Shown here: in pieces, positions 11,361 through 24,906 of the stretch
Numbering within the stretch: position 1 is the stretch's first letter
Layout: every line of letters begins with the position of its first letter
Source: Labia minor
Taxonomy: Eukaryota > Arthropoda > Insecta > Dermaptera > Spongiphoridae
Assembly (NCBI GenBank): GCA_963082975.1
Contig: OY720347.1
Span: 46,265,155 to 46,329,154 of the forward strand
Direction of reading: 5' to 3'
DNA length: 64,000 nucleotides
Position numbers and translations under genes: made by a program
Notes under the pieces: model-generated
Told to the model about the DNA's origin: nothing
Database searches by the model: none
Seen by the model: the letters and a program-made list of their open reading frames with translations, nothing else

Positions 11361-12540
11361 TAATAGCAATTATAATAATTATACCATCTTTAAAGTTTTT
11401 AAAAATAAAAAGTAAAATGTAAAGAAATTTTTTAAAATAATCATAAAAACGATTCCCTTGGATTTTGTTTAAAAGTAACTGATTATTTTAGTAATAATAC
11501 ATGTGACTGAACATATTTTGCTACATCTTTTATATATATGTATAAATATTGAAATTATATTTTTAATATTGTCGAATATTCTTGTGATCTAAATAAGCAA
11601 CGCATCGCTCTAACACATTTTGTCACGAGAAATAATTAATTCCATACGATAATAAAAAATAATCGTATCTTTAAGAAAAATAGCATGAAATTAACTATCC
11701 TTTAATATCAAAACAAGTATAAATTAAAATAATTAAAAGAATTTTATTTTTTTTAAATTTTGAAAACTTCAAAATATTTCAAATGATATGATTGTAAAAT
11801 ATTTATAATAAATACTTAAAATATACCTGGATGTAATATATAATGTTATTATTGATACACGATTGTTTTTTATTGATTGATAATATTTTGAAATTAATTA
11901 ATTATGTTCAATAAATATTATTATGTAATACTAATTAAACAAATAATAAGAATATGCGATGAGTACAAACAAAAATAATTTTGAAAAAAATTAATAGTAA
12001 CTATTTATAGTAACTATTAAATAAATCAATACAATTTTGAAATTATAATATTAAAAATATACGCGTCACAAGCATTATCTCTCAGTCCTGTGACGTGGAT
12101 GAAAAGTACATTGAAAATTAATCCAATTGAGAATTTCATTAATTGGCAGTCTAAAATAATATTTCAATATTTTTTTTAATAAAAATACATTTGTATTTAT
12201 AATATTAATTTTCAATTCAGAACGATACTGTTTTGAGATTTGTTTATCTATATGTACCATATGGCAGCGAATTTACGTTAAACTTTGATTATTGTCATTT
12301 GATAGATAATATACTCAGTTTTTAATTTAGTTAGTTGGAGTAAATATTATACTTTTTAAAAATATAGTGTTTTTTTTAATAAACCTCAGGAACTAATGTT
12401 ATTTTTTAAACATGAAATCTTTCAACTATCCTTCTCAAAGAATTTTTCATTCAATTATTGTTAATTGATTCGCCTTAATTAGCATTTAAAAAAGTAAGGG
12501 ATAAGCTGTTTAGTCTGTGTACATGAAAGTGGTAATGTTA
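11361..12540. other. Intergenic, AT-rich, no feature seen
   Basis: Downstream of gene A. AATAAA at 11404-11409 is a possible poly(A) signal. No ORF or repeat that I can recognise. Confidence 0.5.
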
Positions 12541-12554
12541 TTTTGAATGAATTT

Positions 12555-12770
12555 CATAGAGGGTGACCGACTATGCCCCTATTTCCACTGTTAAGAGTGT
12601 TCAAGAATGGTTAAAAGGGCATGAAGATGAAGTTGAATATCTCGCCCGGTCCCCACAGACTTCAGAGTTGAATGTTACTGAACATTTATGGGAATGTTTG
12701 TAGACCAAACTTTGTCCCCGATTTCAATCCGGATTCAGAATTAGAGACCACTCTGCAATTGGAATAGTTT
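12555..12770 (+). pseudogene. Tc1-like transposase 3' fragment
   Basis: Plus-strand translation gives VQEWLKGHEDEVEYLARSPQ then TSELNVTEHLWECL, equivalent to the conserved Tc1 stretch ending in the third catalytic acidic residue (PxSPDLNPIExLWE). A stop follows at once. Only the C-terminal part is present. Confidence 0.7.
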
Positions 12771-12894
12771 AATATTCTTTTAAATGTTGTCCATGACCTT
12801 TATCATCTCATGTCGGATTAATTATATATTTCTTCGAAAGGTTGATCCTATCCACTATTATTAAAGATTTTTCATATGTGTTTATATTATTTTT

Positions 12895-13813
12895 ACCGAC
12901 CGACGATAGTAAGGGAGGTATTGTTTTCACACCAAATTTCACATGTGGAGATTTTTACATATCTCCACGAATCATGCATTTTCTTAACAGAAAAAAGTAT
13001 TTTTAGCATGATGTCTGTCCGTCCGTCCGTCCGTCCGTCCGTCTGTCCGTCTGTCCGTATAGATGTGTACAGCCTGAACGGCTCAACCGATTTTGATGAA
13101 ATTTGGTATATTTACTTAATGCATCAGTGGGATGAATTGATCAACTTTTGGTGCAAATCCGGAAACCGGAAGTGGTAGTATTAGCGATTGACGATAGGAA
13201 GGGAAGGGTTATTTTCACACCAAATTTCACATGAGGAGATTTTTTTATATATCACCACGAATCATGCATTTTCTTAACAGAAAAAAGTATTTTAGCATGA
13301 TGTCTGTCCGTGCGTCCGTCCGTCCTTCCGTCTGTCCGTATAGATGTGTACAGCCTGAACGGCTCAACCGATTTTAATGAAATTTGGTATATTTACTTAA
13401 TGCATCAGTGGGATGAATTGATCAACTATTGGTACAAATCCGGAAACCGGAAGTGGTAGTATTAGCGATCGACGATAGGAAGGGAAGGGTTATTTTCACA
13501 CCAAATTTCACATGAGGAGATTTTTATTTTACATATCACCACGAATGTATTGGCTTTATCCTCGGGAAAAATCATCCTTATTATGTTTTTCTTAATTTAA
13601 AATTATATGACGTCACCCAGCCCTTCATGACGTCACAGCCTCGGGTAACGCCGGGTAACGCCGGCTACTTCAGCTATATATTATAAATAAAATAAAATTA
13701 AAAATATTTATGTTCTATCCATATCTGTTTTTTATTACATTAATAGATATATTAAAATTATTTGAAATTGTTTCTGTAGCTGGAAATTAATTTACTTCAA
13801 ACCGTCGGTCGGT
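12895..13813 (+). mobile_element. R1 repeat, 919-bp copy
   Basis: Starts ACCGACCGACGATAG at 12895 and ends CGTCGGTCGGT at 13813: inverted ends of about 11 bp. It contains about two and a half internal units of roughly 300 bp, each with a cacaccaaatttcacat block, a (GTCC)n tract and the tatagatgtgtacagcctga core. A GC-rich segment (gacgtcacagcctcggg..., about 13630-13665) precedes a shared AT-rich tail. The segment after 13813 (tcggacctggccacagg) is also present after the 38875 copy, so the true 3' border may lie about 30 bp further on. Confidence 0.8.
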
Positions 13814-14141
13814 TCGGACCTGGCCACAGGTCAACTTATTTACTCTATCCATATATAATGAACGAAAAACTGAAATTGCGGAACAGGAGTTCGAATTTTT
13901 ATAAATTGCTCTTAAAAGAGAATTTTAAAAGTCTAAAAGTAAAATAAGTAAACATAAAGGTTCAGAACCCATTGTGTTAAACCATTGAATAAAGCCCTAA
14001 TCTAAGAAATATTTGATTATAAACGAGAAATGATATTTAATATGAGCTAAAAGAATATGAGAATGCTTACTGTCATGAATTGGTTTCCATAATTTTTGTT
14101 TATTTACAAGAGATTAATAATATAAATATATAAAAAATTTT

Positions 14142-15360
14142 ATAAAATAACGTTTTTCTCATGGACTATAAAGAATAAAATAATTTTTCTATAAGCCTGA
14201 CAAAGTTTATGGATGAATTGCTTCATATTCAACTAAAAACGTTGGGTGCATTTAGTTTTATTTATTCATATGAAAAATCAAGTCAAATTTTTGTAATAAT
14301 AAAAATTTTATTATACACATAAATTGACAAATTTTTTTATTATGCAATAAAATTGATTGATTAAAAGCTAAGAAATTAATCTTTTATTATTTTTCACTAT
14401 AATATACTTATATCAAAGAATGTAACAAATTTTAAAAGAATTATTATTTTCATAAATTTACATATTATTAATCAAATCAAAAACAGTTAAGACAAGCAAA
14501 TGAAAACTTAAAGCGCCCAACGTTTTTAGTTGAATATGAAGCAATTCATCCATGTCAGGCTTATAGAAAAATTATTTTATTATTTATGGTCCATGAGAAA
14601 AACGTTATTTTATAAAAAAATTATATATTTATATTATTTTATTCTTTTTAGTGCAATTTTAATTTGATAAATTTATTTAATATAACAAGAGAAACAGAAA
14701 AGATGAAGTTATACGATAATTTGCAAATTGAATAAAAGAAAAAAAAATATATTAATCTTCTAAAATTGATTTTATGCAAAGTAAATGTTATTATTGGAGA
14801 ATATAATTATTTTATTATATTTATATTATAAATAAATAATTTTTATTAATATGAGATTTTATAATATAAATGTATATTGTACGCATATTATGTTCATAAA
14901 AAAAGGTTTTATTTTATTCCTTTGGTTAATTTTTTCTAGTGGACATTTATAAAACAAGGATCTTTTCTCTATGCCATTTGAGGAGAAAACCCCCTCTTCA
15001 TTGGCGATACAACTGATTAATAAGAAATAATCATTAATTTTAATGCTATAAAAATTTTTTAATGAAAATCTATCTTGAAATCAATATTTATGCTTCAGAA
15101 TCCGTTGAAAAAAAATTAATCGGAGCAATACAAAAGGAGTAAGTTACTAAAAGTAATTAATCGCTAATTAATTACAATTAATTAAATTATAATTCAATTA
15201 TATTTCTTCTATAGATTCTAGGGATCGATTGAAATATCTATAAAAATTTTCAAAAGTCTATCTCAATAAAAAGTCGATGAAAAGTCGATTTCAATTTGTC
15301 AAAAGAGCGAACAGACAGAATGACAGACGCCAAGTTAAGTTGAGAAAAATGTTTTAAAAA
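14142..15360 (-). mobile_element. Foldback composite repeat (family R5), copy 1
   Basis: A foldback segment (about 14142-14620) has arms of roughly 100 bp sharing ctataagcctgac and gatgaattgcttcat, joined to about 700 bp ending near the gacagacgccaag motif at 15325. The same foldback-plus-body arrangement recurs at 17890-19390 and 30838-32110, so it is one mobile unit rather than two chance neighbours. No coding potential. Confidence 0.7.
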
Positions 15361-15867
15361 CGCTATAAAAATGAATTACTTACTGTATTTTTTTTTAATG
15401 TTTTGAATATTATCAAAGTCCATTTTATAATATTTGATAAATGGCCTGAGAGGATTGGTATTATTTTTTAAAATTTTTTGAACTTAAAGGATATCACTAA
15501 ATCTTTGGGCTATTTTTATTAATAGTTAAACTTATGAGGCCGCTTCTAAACTAATTAAACTGTGTAAACCAAAAAAAACCTGAGGAAATACCTTATAGGG
15601 TTCTAATTGATAAGAATACATGGAAAATACATGGAATTATCTTGGTAAAGGATCCACATCGATTATATGGGACCTTATCTTGATTTATATTTACTTATTT
15701 TTATAAATTCATATTCTAATTGGTTGGAAGATATTTCTACTTACTCAAATTTAGTAAAAATACAATTAAAATTTTATCATCGTTATTCCTAAGGTATGGT
15801 CTTCTTGAAATTCCGATAACAGTCCAGAATTTATTTCAGATTTATTTAAAATTTATTGTTTTACAAT

Positions 15868-16531
15868 CAGTGGCGTACCTAGGGGGTGGCGGTGGGTGCG
15901 GTCCGCACCGGGCGGCACTTATCTTGGGGCGGCATTTTTTATATTTAGTTATAGTTATAAAAAGCAACTTATTTATTTCATATTTATTTTTTTTCTTTCT
16001 TGAATAATAAATGATTATTATGATTATTATAAGATTACTATTTGATTTATATAAATTATGATTAACTATATGATTTCGAATATTATTCCTCGGTGTATGT
16101 AAATGCATTTTAGTGTAAATTTTGAATTCTAATTCCAAGAACAGGATAATAATTTTATTTTATTGTATTCATTAAAATTCGTTGAATTCGTAAACGCATC
16201 TTTACGATTTTGTTCGGCAATTTTTCCTAACTAAAATTTTTTGATATCTGTTTATAAATGTCATTTCTTTTGAAAAGTTTATGTGATTACTTTGAAGTGA
16301 TATACCAATATTTTTTTTAAATCATCGATTTTTCTTTTGAAAAGCAGGGCCGGCGGAAGGCGGTCTGCTAGGTTTAAAATTTACTCTGTGTATTAATTAA
16401 TATTGATTAAATAACTTAATAATTTATTTATGTGTATTAATTTATAAAAACCACTATTTAATTGACTTATAATAGAAAGGGCGGCAAACAGGAGATCGCC
16501 CCGGGCGGCAAAAGTTCTAGGTACGCCACTG
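15868..16531. mobile_element. hAT-type MITE, 664 bp, with 8-bp target duplication
   Basis: Terminal inverted repeats CAGTGGCGTACCTAG and CTAGGTACGCCACTG. Flanked by an 8-bp direct duplication, tttacaat, at 15860-15867 and 16532-16539. GC-rich blocks just inside both ends (gggcggca). The interior is AT-rich and non-coding. End sequence and duplication size are those of the hAT superfamily. Confidence 0.9.
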
Positions 16532-16539
16532 TTTACAAT

Positions 16540-17889
16540 ATAATAAATACTTTAATTACGGCTCCTGCTCATCCACAGTAAAATGGATAAAGCTGAAAAT
16601 TTATTTGAATTCTTTGAAAAAGTGGGAGAAAAGGAGAAAATAAAGGAAAAATTATAATTTCTACTCTTCATTCTACGACAGAGGTTACCCCATATAGAAT
16701 GAGATCAAAATCAAATGGTATAGTTTAAATTTAAATGATGTGGTAGGTATGCAACGGAAATTAAGAGTACACATTTATGAAACTGAACAAAATGATAGGA
16801 AATCGATAAGAAGTTTTATACGTAAAAAGGTGACAATTGGGAAATAAATTTTTAAGTATGAGAGCATCAACAAGATTATAAGTTTGATTATTGAAATGTT
16901 GAAACTGAAGATTAAGATAAGATTAGTAATTGAAAATAATAACACTTGATGATTTATTGAATAAGAACCTCTAAAGTTAGAGAAGTTAGAGATTGAAAAA
17001 TCATTATAGAAAAGAAAAAAGTAGGAAAAACAAAAAAAAAATAAGAATAAATTTTGTAGAAAAGGACGAGTGATAGACCATTGGAACAAGACTACACAAA
17101 GAAAGAAAATTAATATAATCATGAAAAGAGTTGTATGAAGTAAAGTTTCAAAATCGAAAATTTATTATTTCTCCAATTGTATTGTTATTCTTAAAGAAAA
17201 TTATGTCAGTAAAGGAAGGAATCATCTGAGAGATGAAAAAAAAATTGTTTGGTTTGTATAGATGATTTATAAAGATGGATAAAGTAAATAAGCCAACACA
17301 TTTACTTTAGAATATAAAAGTAAGTAATTTAGAATAATAAGCTTATATATAAAAAAAATTGAAAAAATAAACAAAATAGATCAACAAATTGAGATGAGCG
17401 GCGCGGATAAATTTAAAATATTGATACTGAAAATGGTTATATAAAAGAATTAACAAATTTTTACACTTTTAAAGGACCAGAAGATAGGTATGTTGCTTCT
17501 AAGAGATGGTCTCTAATAGCACAAACAAATATATAAACCACTTAATTTAAATTAACTTTAATAAAAGATTAGCTATATATATAATATTTTTCTGGACGGA
17601 TTTTGGAAAGTGTACTCCAGACAAAAATTTTGATTTAATTAAAATTTAATTTTTTGTAAGTATTTGAATGGGTCTTGTGGAGGTCTTTACATATAATAAT
17701 GAAAATAATTAGCGATTAATTGGATCTCATTAGTAATTACAAGGAACACTTTCAATTTGTGTCCTTTTCAATTTTCTCCATCAGCATCCTAAGCATAAGT
17801 ATTAATTTCGGAATAGATTTTCACTATGATACAAATTATAAAAAAAGTTGAGTCATTCTGTCTTTAAGGCTCATATTAATACAAATATT
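16540..17889. other. Unassigned repeat-like DNA
   Basis: No gene recognised. About 16580-16800 has a more coding-like base mix but is closed in all frames. About 17690-17880 weakly resembles the body of the R5 composite (agcgattaattg). Confidence 0.35.
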
Positions 17890-19390
17890 TTCATTTATAT
17901 TTTAACGTTTTTATCAACTTCCCTTCATCTCTGTCTGTTCGCTCTTATGACAAATTGAAATCGATTTTTCATCAACTTTAAATAGAGCTAGACTTTTGAA
18001 AATTTTTATAGATATTTCAATGGATCCCTGGAAGAAATATAATTTAATTATAATTAATTAATTGCAATGTAATATAATTAGCGATTAATTGCTTTTAATA
18101 ACTAACTCCTTTTGTATCGCTCTGATTATTTTTTTTCAACATAATCTGAAGGATAAACATTGATTTCAGGATATATTTTCATTTTGAAAGTAATTAAAAA
18201 TATTTTATAGCATTAAAATTAAAGATAAATTCTTATTAATCAGGTCTAGCGCCAATGGTATGGGTAGGTTTCCCCTCAAATGACACAAAGGAAAGAACCT
18301 TTTTTATATATGTCCCGGAGAGAAAATGAAACAAAGTTATAAAAGAAAACCTTTTTTATGAAGACAATATGAGTACAATATCCTATATACATTTATAAAA
18401 TTTAGTTATAAATATAATATAATAATTATTCTTCAATAATAACATTTAATTAACATAAATACATGAAATCAGTTTTAGAAGATTAATAATTTCTTTTTGT
18501 TCCATAATAGGTTATTCAATAAGTTCGTGGAACGGAAATGAAGAAACCAATTTTTATTTGTAAAAATTGTATATAGTTTTTTGAAAGCTAAATTAACACG
18601 CAAAATCTCTTTCAGTCAATTGACGATCTTCCTATAACATATCTTATAGCTCCGCGAACAACCTAGTATTTGCAAACTTTCGTATAACATCATCTTTTTT
18701 GTTTCTCTTGTTATATTAAGTAAATTTATCGAATTGAAATTGCACTAAAAAAAATATAAATATAAGAAAAAAAATTTCATAAAATTACGTTTTACTCATG
18801 GACTAAAAATCATTTTTCTATAAGCCTGACAAAGTTTATGGATGAATTGCTTCATATTCGACTAAAAACGTTAGGCGCTTTTAGTTTTCATTTGCTTTCT
18901 GTTATATTTCTATGCAAATAAATTCTTTTATAGAGATAAAATTTATATATAATATATACTAACATACCACACTAAAACACTTCATTAACAAGTAACACTA
19001 TTTCTTCTAATATATTCAACTGTTTTTGATTTGATTGATAATATGTAAATTTAAGAAAATAACAATTCTTTTAAAATTTGTTACATTCTTTGGTATAAGT
19101 ATATTACAGTAAAAAATAATAAAAGATTAATTTCTTAACTCTTAATCAATCAATTTTATTGCATAATAAAATTTTTTGTCAATTTATGTGTTTAATAAAA
19201 TTTTTATTATTACAAAAATTTAACTTGATGTTTCATATGAATAAATAAAACTAAATGCGCCCAACGTTTTTCGTTGTATGTGAAGCAATCCATTCATATA
19301 TTTTGTCAGACTTATAGAAAAATTATTTTATTCTTTTTAGTCCTTGAGATAAACGTTATTTTATAAATTTTTTATATATTTATTTTATTA
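17890..19390 (+). mobile_element. Foldback composite repeat (R5), copy 2
   Basis: Plus-strand copy of the R5 composite: body from about 17890, foldback segment about 18775-19370. It is in inverted orientation to copy 1, so the two form a large imperfect inverted pair around 15.4-17.9 kb. It carries an extra 154-bp insertion (18510-18663). Confidence 0.7.
18510..18663. mobile_element. Mini-mariner insertion, 154 bp
   Basis: Ends ggttattcaataagttcgtg and (inverted) ggttgttcgcgg, bounded by TA dinucleotides at 18508-18509 and 18664-18665. The matching place in the R5 copy near 31490 lacks it, giving an empty site. Non-coding. Confidence 0.75.
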
Positions 19391-19785
19391 ATCTTATTAT
19401 TAATTTCCATCTCAAATTTAGTATTTTTTATAATTTCCCGGGAATCCAGGGAAATGCATTTTTAAATTTCCCGATTCCCGGGAACGAAAATACTCGGGGA
19501 AAAGTTACCCTCTAGTGGTCTCTAATTCTGAATCCGGATGGAGATGGAAATCGTTAATCGTTAAATCATTAATATACTCATTTATGAAATCAAACAAATA
19601 AATAAAGTTGAATATCTATTAACTTTATAATACTCAATAAATAAACATTAGATTTATTTCTTCGTACGGGCTTTAGAATTAATATGATTCAAAAGACCAT
19701 TTGCAAAGGTGTAATTGAGTGGAGGCGGAGAGAGGAATACATCTCATTATAACATATACACTTCATAATAGATAGTTGGATTTTT

Positions 19786-21386
19786 ACCGACCGACGATAG
19801 TAAGGGAGGTATTGTTTTCACACCAAATTTCACATGTGGAGATTTTTACATATCTCCACGAATCATGCATTTTCTTATCAGAAAAAAGTATTTTTAGCAT
19901 GATGTCTGTCCGTCCGTCCGTCCGTATAGATGTGTACAGCCTGAACGGCTCAACCGATTTTGATGAAATTTGGTATATTTACTTAATGCATCAGTGGGAT
20001 GAATTGATCAACTTTTGGTGCAAATCCGGAAACCGGAAGTGGTCCGTCCGTCCGTCCGTCCGTCCGTCCGTATAGATGTGTACAGCCTGAACGGCTCAAC
20101 CGATTTTGATGAAATTTGGTATATTTACTTAATGCATCAGTGGAATGAATTGATCAACTTTTGGTGCAAATCCGGAAACCGGAAGTGGTCCGTCCGTCCG
20201 TCCGTCCGTCCGTTCGTCCGTATAGATGTGTACAGCCTGAACGGCTCAACCGATTTTGATGAAATTTGGTATATTTACTTAATGCATCAGTGGGATGAAT
20301 TGATCAACTTTTGGTGCAAATCCGGAAACCGGAAGTGGTCCGTCCGTCCGTCCGTCCGTATAGATGTGTACAGCCTGAACGGCTCAACCGATTTTGATGA
20401 AATTTGGTATATTTACTTACTGCATCAGTGGGATGAATTGATCAACTTTTGGTGCAAATCCGGAAACCGGAAGTGGTCCGTCCGTCCGTCCGTCCGTCCG
20501 TCCGTCCGTATAGATGTGTACAGCCTGAACGGCTCAACCGATTTTGATGAAATTTGGTATATTTACTTAATGCATCAGTGGGATGAATTGATCAACTTTT
20601 GGTGCAAATCCGGAAACCGGAAGTGGTCCGTCCGTCCGTCCGTATAGATGTGTACAGCCTGAACGGCTCAACCGATTTTGATGAAATTTGGTATATTTAC
20701 TTACTGCATCAGTGGGATGAATTGATCAACTTTTGGTGCAAATCCGGAAACCGGAAGTGGTAGTATTAGCAATCGACGATAGGAAGGGAAGGGTTATTTT
20801 CACACCAAATTTCACATGAGGATATTTTTTTATATATCACCACGAATCATGCATTTTCTTAACAGAAAAAAGTATTTTTAGCATGATGTCTGTCCGTGCG
20901 TCCGCCCGTCCTTCCGTCTGTCCGTGTAAATGTGTACAGCCTGAACGGCTCAACCGATTTTGATGAAATTTGGTATCTTTACTTAATGCATCAGTGGGAT
21001 GAATTGATCAACTTTTGGTACAAATCCGGAAACCGGAAGTGGTAGTATTAGCGATCGACGATAAGAAGGGAAGGGTTATTTTCGCACCAAATTTCACATA
21101 AGGAGATTTTTTTACATATCACCACGAATGTATTGGTTTTATCCTCGGGAAAAATCATCTTCATTATGTTTTTCTTAATTTAAAATTATATGACGTCACC
21201 CAGCCCTTCATGACGTCACAGCCTCGGGTAACGCCGGCTACTTCAGCTATATATTATAAATAAAATAAAATTAAAAATATTTATGTTCTATCCATATCTG
21301 TTTTTTATTACATTAATAGATATATTAAAATTATTTGAAATTGTTTCTGTAGCTGGAAATTAATTTACTTCAAACCGTCGGTCGGT
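19786..21386 (+). mobile_element. R1 repeat, 1.6-kb copy with internal tandem expansion
   Basis: Starts ACCGACCGACGATAG and ends CGTCGGTCGGT. It has the same architecture as the 12895 copy, but the core unit is tandemly multiplied (see 19925-20760). The tcggacctgg tail found after two other copies is missing here. Confidence 0.85.
19925..20760 (+). repeat. Tandem array of six R1 core units
   Basis: Six consecutive units begin tatagatgtgtacagcctga at about 19925, 20071, 20221, 20359, 20509 and 20643. Each ends aaccggaagtgg followed by a (CCGT)n tract. Spacings are 146, 150, 138, 150 and 134 bp, differing only by multiples of 4, as expected if whole CCGT repeats vary. Unit sequences are almost identical, so the expansion is recent. 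A 210-codon open frame runs through it by chance. Confidence 0.9.
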
Positions 21387-21563
21387 TCAAAATAAAATAT
21401 AATATGCTAGTACTTATTCCCGATTCTGTGTCAAATTTTAATGAAACGTAGAAAGATTAGACAGACAAACATACTTTCAATTTTATATTTCAATGAAAGA
21501 TACTTTTAAGTAAGATTTTTTAAACACCTTATATAAAATTATAACTCTTCTATAAAAAAAAAT

Positions 21564-22150
21564 CTGGAGTGTCTCCACTCGACTATCTCGAAAATTTGAA
21601 TTGGATTAATTAACATATATTATATTTAAATTAAATTTAATTAATTAAATTATAAATTAAAATTAATAAATAATATTTATTAAACCAACGCGTGTTTGGC
21701 TCTTTGTTGATGGACGTCACGTGCTGGCGCGTTAAAAAATTAAAAAAATTAATTCCGGTACTTTCAAGATTCAATAAAGCTGAAATTCTATATATAGCAG
21801 TTTTATACAATTTTTAATCATGTGAAAAACTATCAAACATATATCTTTATTTTTACGGTCACTTTAGAGGAAAAAAATCAAAACGTGGTCAGTAATGACC
21901 CTCTTCCGGTTGAGCTACATTTCTCAAAAGTTGATAGAAAACTACGAATTTTGGATAATGCGCGTATACCAAATTTATATATATATATCTATAGCTTTAG
22001 TCTAGCTCAAACCGTTTTATCGTAATCTTGTTTACACACACACCACACATTTTTCTCAACCTTAGTGAAAATGACCCAGGGACCTTCAACAAAAAGGGAG
22101 CATCAAAATCTCGACATCGAAAATTTTCATGATCGCAATACTATCTCCGG
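21564..22150 (-). mobile_element. R2 repeat, minus strand
   Basis: Member of a second non-coding family (R2), also at 38557, 46409, 47928 and 63125. It runs from ctggagtgtctccactcgac (21564) to the actatctccggcga end near 22150. The core holds caaaacgtggtc and gaccctcttccggttgag. Inner inverted ends read ctatctcg. Short acaca and tatata microsatellites lie inside. Confidence 0.75.
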
Positions 22151-24851
22151 CGACTGTTAACAATTTGTCCATTAATTGATTATTCCAAACAATATTTTTC
22201 AAAATAGCTTATCTGTAGATTATTATAATAAATTTCTTGTGAAATTATAGCAATTGTTAGTATATATTTAATTAGTTATTTAATTTAATTTTTAATACTT
22301 CATGAAAAATATAGCAAATTTCTTAGTAACTTCATTCCACACTATCAGTGATTGAAAATTATAATACATAGGATTATAGTAAAAAAATTGATATTGATAA
22401 CGCATTATGTTGACATTGGAAAATGTATTCTTAAAAATTTTGAAATGATCTTGCATGCCAAGAGAAATATTAATTAGTATGTTGGAAATTTTGAATTTTT
22501 TTAAAAAAATCTAAGTAATCATTTTAACATTTGTATTTGATGATATGACATTAAGAGAATATGAAGAGGGAGGAAAGGATTATTTAAAATAAATAAACAT
22601 AAACATTACACAAGTTTTATATTAAAAATAATCATAAAATAAATTAATGATATATTAATATGAAATTACTTTTTATTAAGGAAAAATAATAATGTTTATC
22701 TCCAATAGTGTAAGTCAAATAGCTCTTGTATGTGAATAGCCTAGAGCAAAGACCAATCAAACATAAATTATTTTATGAAAATTCTTTAGACAAATAATAA
22801 TCATAACGTTTAATCAACAATTTTATACTTAAGTTGGGTATCTTTATATGATGTGATAATTTTCTTAAAATTCAATAACCAGATAAGCTGATAAGCTGAT
22901 AAAAATACTTATGATTTTAAATTTTTTGGATTGTCTCATATGATTTTTTTTTTTTTGTTAAATTATAGGAATATTTTAAAAATAATGTATTTATTATATT
23001 TATAATTTAATGAAAAATTTTAATGTAAATAAAAATCTTAAATAAATATTCTTAAAAGGTACTCTATATTTTATCACTATTGGATTTACAGACTATTTTA
23101 AGCGTTTGATTTTTAAAACATTTCATTATTTTTATTATTATACTTTTTAAGTGTCAAAAATATTTCAATAAAAATTAAATAAACTAAATTTAAGATTAGA
23201 TTCTATGGTATATTATATTCCATTTTAATTATAAATAAGATAAAACAGAGGGATATAAAGCGTCTTCTATATCTTGAAAACTATGCCTTTTGGCGTGGGA
23301 AAGGGATTGTTGGTCAATAGTAGCCACATAGATGACCAGATGAAAGGGTGTCTACAAGCATATCATCGTGTAAGGAGAATTTTTTTTGTCTGTCATCTTG
23401 AAAATCAACACAAGCGAAATTTTATCATCTTTATGTCAAAGGCGCATAATTAGTTTTCTTTTGCAATTTGTACAAGAATAGTGTATTCTAAGTTTTTACA
23501 CATTCTTTAAAATTAATATTATGACTTTTTTATTCACATATCATTTGCAAGTCTTTATTTAAATATGTGTGGAAGGAGTGATATGACGTATTACATGGAC
23601 GAGGGATATGGCGTGTTTTGTCTTTGGAAAATTAAACCCCCCAAATAATTTAATAAATCTAGGGAAATATTCAGTCACATACTTGTGTAAATATATTATT
23701 TAAGATATTTACATTTATTAATTTTAAGTCTCACATAATTAAATATTTAAACATTTCAACTTTATATGACATTTTATTTTTGTTTGTCCCTATCCCTATT
23801 AGGGATATAGCCGAAAAGTTGACTTTTTTATTTTTGTAAATTTTATAGTTCTTATTTTAAGAATAAAGCTGCAATTTTTGCTATGAATACTTAATAGTCA
23901 GTAATTAACACCAATATCATGTCATAATAGGTATTAGTGTTTAAAATTTAACAAAAATACGAGCTATTAATAAAAATTTGAACTTGATGTGTTTTGAATA
24001 CTTCTCTATTGCCCTTAGCTTAGAAGAATACGATTTTTAGGAAAAAATTACACATAATATATATATATAATTCTAATTAGTTTCTCGTAATAAATAAATA
24101 ATACTTTTGAGAAATTTTAAATTATAAATAATTTAATGGATAACAACAATAAAGAAAATTATGAATAAAATATTAACAAATCTTTTTTTTTTCTTTTTTT
24201 ATTTAACAATAAAATTTGAATTTTTTAAATTATTATTATTTATTAAATATACCTAATACTTTCATTCATAAAGTGTTAAAAATATTTTAATAAAAATTAA
24301 ATAAACTGAATTCTACTAATTTGGAAGTTTTTTTAAGATTCGATTGTATATTATTATAACCCATATTAATTTTCAATTTAAATTTAAATTTTAAATTTCA
24401 ATTTATTTTTTTCTATTTATCATTTAAAAAATATTTTTTATTCAGATGAAATGTTTTAAATGAAAGTGTTATATGATGCTTTATTATAAATAATTTCCGA
24501 TTCTTGGAAAAATCCGTTTTTATCAATACAATAAATTTTTATAAATAATTAAGTGCATCGGGATACCAATCAATGAGTCACAAGTTTTAAAATTTTATTT
24601 TCTGACGTTAATTAATGAATAACATTAATTGATAAATAAAATTTTCACAATAATCAAAATTTTTTCATTTTGATAAAAAATTATTATTTAATCCAATTGA
24701 AAATACTTATCTGATAAATATCATTATAATTAAAGGAGGATTTTGAAATTAGATTTATATTTAATAGATTCGTCAAACTGAACGGAATCATTTTCACGAT
24801 AAAAATTTATATTTGTCGCAGATAATATAATCACTTTACCTCATTCTTTGA

Positions 24852-24906
24852 TTATAAATTAAAGAACGAGGCGATTCATTCCTTAAACCGATTTAGACAT
24901 CGAAAG
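24852..24906 (+). promoter_or_regulatory. Possible promoter and 5' UTR exon of gene B
   Basis: A TATA-like ttataaatt at 24852 lies about 25 bp before a ttcattcc stretch that could be an initiator. The sequence then reaches cgaaag|gtaagc at 24906/24907, a good splice donor. Five to six bases before the gene B start codon is aatttatag|ataATG, a possible acceptor; gene C has tttctag|ataATG at the same place. This fits a non-coding first exon and a leader intron of about 3.3 kb. Inference only. Confidence 0.25.

Noticed and set aside
12895-13813. Calling R1 a defined DNA-transposon superfamily
   Set aside because: The short inverted ends are clear, but target duplications are obscured by T-runs, the 3' tail varies between copies, and the core recalls Helitron-related mini-me repeats, so the class was left open.
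20015-20647. 210-codon open frame with repeated VYSLNGSTDFDEIWYIYLMH-like units
   Set aside because: It is a chance frame through the R1 tandem array; unit lengths of 146 and 134 bp would break any real repeat protein's frame, and the family is non-coding elsewhere.
19925-20760. CRISPR-like array
   Set aside because: Units are contiguous near-identical tandem repeats with microsatellite joints, without unique spacers, in a eukaryotic repeat.
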